Assembly: GCA_005801425.1 (NCBI GenBank)
Contig: SYDY01000007.1
Coordinates: 1 to 9,923, forward strand
DNA from: Bdellovibrionales bacterium
Lineage (GTDB): Bacteria; Myxococcota; XYA12-FULL-58-9; SYDY01
Length of the DNA: 9,923 bases
Direction: 5' to 3'
Part shown: positions 5,842 through 9,923 of the stretch, in pieces
Position numbering within the stretch: the first letter of the stretch is position 1
Layout of the letters: each line of letters opens with the position of its first letter
The notes under the pieces: model-generated
Database searches by the model: none
Told to the model about the DNA's origin: nothing
What the model saw: only the letters and a program-made list of their open reading frames with translations
Position numbers and translations under genes: made by a program

Positions 5842-6876
5842 CTAATTCAATGGCGCTTCACGAACGATGCCTGCATTGGATAATCCCAAATGAGTCCGTA
5901 CACAGGACCTCAACTCGTCGAGAAGCGGTGTGTTTTCTTCGAGCATACGTGCGGCATTATCACGGCCTTGTCCCAGTTGATGTGATCCCCATGCAAGCCA
6001 ACTTCCCGATTTATCGACGATCCCAGCATCGGTGGCTTGGTCAATCAATTCGCCAGTATGCCAGATCCCACGGCCATACAAAATATCCACTTCGACTTCT
6101 TTAAAGGGCGGTGCAAGTTTGTTTTTCACAATTTTGATACGGGTTCTGTTTCCGATGATCTGCTCTTTGTGTTTGATAGCACTGATGCGTCGTACTTCAA
6201 CACGTGCTGAAGCGTAGAATTTGAGTGCATTGCCTCCTGTCGTTACTTCGGGATTGCCGAAGGTGACACCTATTTTTTGTCGCAGCTGATTGATGAACAC
6301 CATGGCTGTGCTGGTGCGATGGGCAACACCTGTCAACTTACGCATGGCTTGACTCATCAAGCGTGCTTGCAATCCCATGTGTGCATCGCCCATTTCGCCT
6401 TCGATTTCAGCACGTGGCACCAAAGCTGCGACCGAATCGAGAACCACCAAACTTACAGCTCCAGAGCGTAGCAATGTTTCTGTTATTTCAAGGGCTTGTT
6501 CTGCACTGTCGGGTTGCGAAAGCAAAAGTTTATTGGTTTGTACGCCCAGTTGTTCTGCATACCGCATATCGAGTGCATGTTCTGCATCGACAAACGCACA
6601 AAAGCCTCCATTTTTGTGCACCTGAGCGATGGCTTGCAAGGCCAGTGTCGTTTTCCCGCTGGCTTCAGGGCCAAACACTTCGGTAATGCGGCCTCTGACG
6701 AAACCGCCGACCCCGAGTGCGGCATCGACACCGATACTCCCCGTTGAAATTACATCCACGGTAGGTATTTCGTAATTTTCGCCAAGACGCATGATGGCAC
6801 CTTTGCCGAATTGTTTTTCAATGGCACTGACCGTTTCTGCAATACTATCTAGGGTATTTTGGATCTGTTGGCGCAT
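5842..6876 (-). CDS. recA: RecA recombinase
   Basis: RecA forms the ATP-dependent nucleoprotein filament for homologous recombination and triggers LexA cleavage. It has 344 residues from ATG6876 ([20 protein letters not shown]), chosen because GGAG at 6886-6889 lies 9 bases upstream; a GTG at 6891 would add five residues that include that SD. Walker A is GPEASGKT (69-76), the catalytic glutamate is in DAEHALD (E99), Walker B is LVVLD (143-147), and the allosteric glutamine is in INQLRQKIG (Q197). Loop L2 (about 203-223, [21 protein letters not shown]) is intact. The C-terminus ends [12 protein letters not shown] and lacks the acidic tail of E. coli RecA. No recX follows; a CPBP protease gene starts 16 bp downstream. 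It is divergent from dnaG. No E. coli-type (CTGT-N8-ACAG) or Bacillus-type LexA box was found upstream. Confidence 0.98.
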   Translation of the reverse strand: MRQQIQNTLDSIAETVSAIEKQFGKGAIMRLGENYEIPTVDVISTGSIGVDAALGVGGFVRGRITEVFGPEASGKTTLALQAIAQVHKNGGFCAFVDAEHALDMRYAEQLGVQTNKLLLSQPDSAEQALEITETLLRSGAVSLVVLDSVAALVPRAEIEGEMGDAHMGLQARLMSQAMRKLTGVAHRTSTAMVFINQLRQKIGVTFGNPEVTTGGNALKFYASARVEVRRISAIKHKEQIIGNRTRIKIVKNKLAPPFKEVEVDILYGRGIWHTGELIDQATDAGIVDKSGSWLAWGSHQLGQGRDNAARMLEENTPLLDELRSCVRTHLGLSNAGIVREAPLN

Positions 6877-7051
6877 GGTGTTCTTCTCCACAGTAAAGAG
6901 CCGGCAAATACCGGTGTGGCAATGGGATAAGCAGAAATGATGCCAGCCTATAGCGATGCAAAATGTGCGCCAATGTCTTGTTTTGCGGCGCTGATGTCGC
7001 AGTTTGCAGCATGCTTGACAATTAAGTGGGGGGACGCCCTATGAGGTGATT
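6877..7051. promoter_or_regulatory. Divergent recA / dnaG promoter region
   Basis: This 175-bp spacer must drive recA leftward and dnaG-rpoD rightward. On the minus strand, TATAGG near 6951 with TTGGCG 15 bases upstream is a poor candidate recA promoter. On the plus strand a perfect -35 box TTGACA (7015-7020) is followed by TATGAG at 7040-7045, with a 19-base spacer; a start from it would fall on the dnaG start codon. CCGG-N6-CCGG (6901-6914), in the recA leader, is a short symmetrical motif of unknown meaning. No well-known SOS box is visible. Confidence 0.4.
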
Positions 7052-8845
7052 GTGTCTATTGCCGATGAACAAGTAGAGCAGATCCGCGAACGTGTAAGCA
7101 TTGTGGATGTTGTGGGCGAATCGGTACCCTTGCGTCAAAATGGCGACAGGTTTACGGGATTGTGTCCATTTCATGGTGAGAAGACCCCATCCTTTTCGGT
7201 GTCGGCATCCAAGGGCATGTATTATTGTTTTGGTTGCCATGCCGGTGGTGATGTTTTTTCGTTTGTGATGCGACGTTATGCCATGGGTTTTGTGGATGCC
7301 GTGAAGCTCCTTGCACAAAGGGCGGGTGTGGCGCTTGAGCCTGAAACCCCTGAAGCCCGAGAACGCGCACGATCTGAGCACCAGCAGCTCCATGCTTTGC
7401 AGCAATTGCAGTCTTTTTTTGTGGCGCGATTATGGGACAAAACGTCGAAGACGGCCCACGACTATATCAGGCAACGGGGTATTCCACGCGACCAGGTGCG
7501 CACGTGGGGCTTGGGCTATGGCGGAAGCCCAGCGGAATTATCAGCGTTTTATAAACATGATCCGGCATTGATGCGGGTGATGGAATCGTACGACGTATTC
7601 AATAATATTGATTTGTTTGCGGAACGCCTGATTTTCCCGATCAAGGATCCAAGTTTTCGTCTTGTTGGTTTTGGTGCAAGGCGTATCGGAGATCCCGATG
7701 CGCCAAAATATGTCAACTCAAAGGAAAGTTTGGTATTCTGCAAAAGGCGTCTGCTCTATGGCTGGGAGCAAGCGCAAAGCGCGATCGGCCGATCGCAACG
7801 GGTGGTATTGGTGGAAGGTTACACCGACGTACTTGCGTGCCACCAGGCTGGCTGTGCCCAGGCGGTGGCAGCCTTAGGTACGGCATTTACCGATGAGCAT
7901 GCCGTGTTATGTTCACGCGTTGCAAAAGATTTGGTTTTGTTTCTCGATGCAGACAGTGCAGGTGCACGTGGAACCCGTGAGGCAGCTTTGGCAGGAATGC
8001 GTGCTGGATTGCGCGTAAGTGTGGCGGCGCTTCCGGTGGGTGAAGATCCAGATAGTATTGTGCGTTCCAATCGTGAAGATGTGCTGCGTGAGGCTTTGGC
8101 ATCGCCGCGTCCTGCCATCGAACATTTTATCGATACCGCATTTGCGGACGTCGCCATGGGTATTCAAGCGAAAGTTGCTGCTGCATCGGATCTGGCACCC
8201 TTTATCCACGCATTACCCACAGGGCTTGAGCGTGATTTGGTGTGTCGAACGTTGGCTGAACGCGTTGGCGTAACGTCCGAAGAATTATCACGCCATCTTA
8301 AAATGAATCGGCCGGTTGCGAGTGTTTCAAAACAACCGGCTGCTGTAGGGGCGCAGCTTGCTGTGCCCTGTGCGCCTACGGTGTCTGTATCCGATGGCCT
8401 CGATAAAACCGAACTCGATATGCTTCGTGAATTGCTCTTGTTTCCAAATTTGCGATCTCGTTTTGCGGAACTCGCGCCTTACGCCATCTCGAAGCGTGGG
8501 GCGATGGCGCTTCGTTTAATGTCCGATCCCAATGCGGATCTTGCGGTTATTTTCCCCGACCACATTGATTCTGCTCATGAGGTGCGGCGTTTGCTTGCGA
8601 TAAGTCCCGCCATATCGGACCATCCCCAAGAGCTTGAGCAAAGGGCCGAAGCGACATTTACAGGGGTTTTGAAGCATATGCAGGCGCGGCATTTGCAACG
8701 TGAAATGGCAGAACTTCACGCGGAAATAACGGCATGTGAAGCGCGCGGTGAAGATACCCTTATCCTTGTACAGCGTTGGAAAGAAATAAGTCGTACCAAA
8801 GCGGATCTCAATCGACGTACCACAATACCGATTATCAATAATTAG
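7052..8845 (+). CDS. dnaG: DNA primase
   Basis: Primase lays RNA primers at the fork with the DnaB helicase. It has 597 residues from GTG7052 (MSIADEQVEQIRERVSIVDVV). GAGGTGAT at 7043-7050 matches the anti-SD well; an in-frame GTG at 7046 would add two residues and overlaps that SD, so it is second choice. Numbering from 7052: the CHC2 zinc-binding domain has C38, H41, C59 and C62 in CPFHGEKTPSF and YYCFGCHAGGD. The core RLIFPIKD..GFGARRIGD..PKYVNSKE is typical. The TOPRIM centre has E255 in VVLVEGYTD and D299 and D301 in LFLDADSAG. The GEDPDS segment (about 330-335) follows. The C-terminal 180 residues, which should bind DnaB, are poorly conserved, as is normal. It lies 70 bp ahead of rpoD, the conserved macromolecular-synthesis order, but rpsU is not next to it. 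Confidence 0.97.
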   Translation: MSIADEQVEQIRERVSIVDVVGESVPLRQNGDRFTGLCPFHGEKTPSFSVSASKGMYYCFGCHAGGDVFSFVMRRYAMGFVDAVKLLAQRAGVALEPETPEARERARSEHQQLHALQQLQSFFVARLWDKTSKTAHDYIRQRGIPRDQVRTWGLGYGGSPAELSAFYKHDPALMRVMESYDVFNNIDLFAERLIFPIKDPSFRLVGFGARRIGDPDAPKYVNSKESLVFCKRRLLYGWEQAQSAIGRSQRVVLVEGYTDVLACHQAGCAQAVAALGTAFTDEHAVLCSRVAKDLVLFLDADSAGARGTREAALAGMRAGLRVSVAALPVGEDPDSIVRSNREDVLREALASPRPAIEHFIDTAFADVAMGIQAKVAAASDLAPFIHALPTGLERDLVCRTLAERVGVTSEELSRHLKMNRPVASVSKQPAAVGAQLAVPCAPTVSVSDGLDKTELDMLRELLLFPNLRSRFAELAPYAISKRGAMALRLMSDPNADLAVIFPDHIDSAHEVRRLLAISPAISDHPQELEQRAEATFTGVLKHMQARHLQREMAELHAEITACEARGEDTLILVQRWKEISRTKADLNRRTTIPIINN

Positions 8846-8855
8846 AATGCGATGA

Positions 8856-8876
8856 TGTGCCGTTCGTTCGGCTACA
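8856..8876 (+). other. Small hairpin in the dnaG-rpoD spacer
   Basis: TGTGCCG (8856-8862) pairs with CGGCTACA (8869-8876) with one bulged T and the loop TTCGTT. No run of T follows, so it is not an intrinsic terminator. It could be an mRNA processing or stability element between the two cistrons, or chance. Confidence 0.3.
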
Positions 8877-8915
8877 CAATGAAAAAATATTGGGGGCTCA
8901 GGGAGGGGTACGTGC

Positions 8916-9923
8916 ATGGTAAAGCGACGACGTGAACCTGCATTGGACAAGGGCGAATCACCTGATTCAGCGCATGGGCGTGCAGGTGTCAAGCGAACGA
9001 AAGATCATGGCGAGCCTCAAGAAGGTGATGAGTTGGGTGGTGAGGATATCATACTCGGATTTGGTGTTGCCGATGATGATATTGCAGAAGTGTTTCAGGA
9101 GCTTGTTCCTGGAAATACCTCACAATCGCTGAATGTTGTCTCGCGTATGCGTGATGCGGGTGAACGCTCCAAAGATCAGGACGATGAAGCCGATAATGGG
9201 ATCGATCCTGTGCGAACCTATTTGCGTAAAATGGGATCAGTGCCCTTGCTCAATCGTGCGAGTGAAGTCGAAATTGCAAAGCGTATCGAAGAAGGCGAGC
9301 GCGAAGTGATCGACGTATTGAGTCGTTGTGCAGTGGTTATGGAAGGCGTTGTTGATATGGGCGCCAAAATTCGAAGTGGTGAGTTGCGATTGCGTGAAGT
9401 GGTTCGTGATTGCGATGAAGAAGCAGAAGATGAAGAACGCGAACAAATGAAAGCCATGGTGCTGAAGCATATCGATGCGATCATTGAATTACATCGGAGC
9501 AATGCGGGGCACAGGCGAGGTAAAAGTTTTTCGCCACCCGACCATGATAAGAAAAAGCCTAGCATCTATGACAAAACATGTGAACGCATGCGAGATCTTC
9601 TTCTTGAAATGCGATTGTCAAAAAAAGCATACGATCGCCTAGGGATGCGACTTAAATGTTACGTATGGCGCGCTGATCGTGCACAACAGTCATTTGATAA
9701 AAGTCTTCATCTCTATGGTGCAGAGAGTGAGCGTATTGAACGTGGCTCTGCGAGTTTGCGCCGAAAATTTGAAGAAATTGAGCACGAGTGTGGCATAGAG
9801 ATCGCGCAATTGCGTAGAGCTTGCGACGTGATCGCACATGGCGAAGCGAAAGCAGAACAAGCGAAACGTGCGTTGGTTGAAGCCAATTTACGATTGGTGG
9901 TCTCTATTGCCAAGAAATACACC
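8916..9923 (+). CDS. rpoD: Principal sigma factor RpoD (sigma70), 3' part beyond the window
   Basis: The frame is open from ATG8916 to the last base (336 codons), so the end is missing. GGGAGGGG at 8901-8908 is a strong ribosome site 7 bases before the ATG. Region 1.2 is clear at about 97-128 (DPVRTYLRKMGSVPLLNR, then ASEVEIAKRIEEGE), matching the DPVRMYMREMG..LLTR motif of sigma70. A non-conserved region, charged and helix-rich, spans about 130-310. Region 2.1 begins at about 316 with AKRALVEANLRLVVSIAKKYT, on which the window ends. The first 96 residues are basic then acidic and show no recognisable region 1.1. The -10 and -35 recognition regions (2.4 and 4.2) lie outside. As the vegetative sigma factor it directs RNA polymerase to most promoters. 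It is probably co-transcribed with dnaG. Confidence 0.95.
   Translation, partial: MVKRRREPALDKGESPDSAHGRAGVKRTKDHGEPQEGDELGGEDIILGFGVADDDIAEVFQELVPGNTSQSLNVVSRMRDAGERSKDQDDEADNGIDPVRTYLRKMGSVPLLNRASEVEIAKRIEEGEREVIDVLSRCAVVMEGVVDMGAKIRSGELRLREVVRDCDEEAEDEEREQMKAMVLKHIDAIIELHRSNAGHRRGKSFSPPDHDKKKPSIYDKTCERMRDLLLEMRLSKKAYDRLGMRLKCYVWRADRAQQSFDKSLHLYGAESERIERGSASLRRKFEEIEHECGIEIAQLRRACDVIAHGEAKAEQAKRALVEANLRLVVSIAKKYT

Noticed and set aside
8879-8935. 18-codon open frame (MKKYWGLREGYVHGKATT) overlapping the rpoD start, possible leader peptide
   Set aside because: No SD precedes it and it covers the rpoD ribosome site; coding is not supported.
8516-8992. 158-codon minus-strand open frame across the dnaG end and rpoD start
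   Set aside because: It is antisense to two conserved genes and has no family resemblance.
1-9923. CRISPR array or phage/integrase attachment at the tRNA genes
   Set aside because: No regularly spaced repeats, no integrase, and no second copy of a tRNA 3' end was seen.

Overview
The window reads as a core chromosomal segment of a Gram-negative bacterium of moderate GC content. RecA, SerRS, primase and the principal sigma factor are all close to their family norms, and a PspC-domain protein and an LplT-like transporter point to a double-membrane cell. Several traits fit Proteobacteria in the broad sense or former Deltaproteobacteria (Myxococcota/Bdellovibrionota-like), for example the PEExxxR-type CPBP protein and the form of RecA. 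The sequence alone does not fix the lineage.

Layout. (1) 1-62 is the 3' part of tRNA-Pro(UGG). (2) 80-1331, minus strand, is a two-gene unit: an exported SRPBCC/START-like protein followed by a GNAT acetyltransferase. (3) 1332-1776 is a 445-bp non-coding region and the most interesting part of the window. It holds a 151-bp fold-back element with 29-bp terminal inverted repeats flanked by TA (a MITE of IS630/Tc1-mariner type by its look), then three consensus DnaA boxes in 32 bp, then a promoter for a tandem PspC protein. Genes to the left point left and the next gene to the right points right, so this is a candidate chromosomal origin or other DnaA-controlled site. (4) 2264-2534 holds two serine tRNA genes (GCU and UGA) transcribed away from each other from a 93-bp spacer. 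(5) 2560-3804 is an LplT-like major facilitator whose 3' end overlaps serS tail to tail by 32 bp. (6) 3773-6876, minus strand, is a compact recA - CPBP membrane protease - serS operon. (7) 7052-9923, plus strand, holds dnaG then rpoD, the macromolecular-synthesis pair without rpsU directly before dnaG; rpoD runs off the window.

Functionally the window groups replication and repair (recA, dnaG, putative DnaA sites), transcription initiation (rpoD), and serine decoding (serS with two tRNA-Ser genes less than 3 kb away). Membrane and envelope genes (PspC-like, LplT-like, CPBP, secreted SRPBCC) lie between them. No CRISPR array, phage gene, transposase or toxin-antitoxin pair was seen. The only sign of mobility is the MITE-like element.
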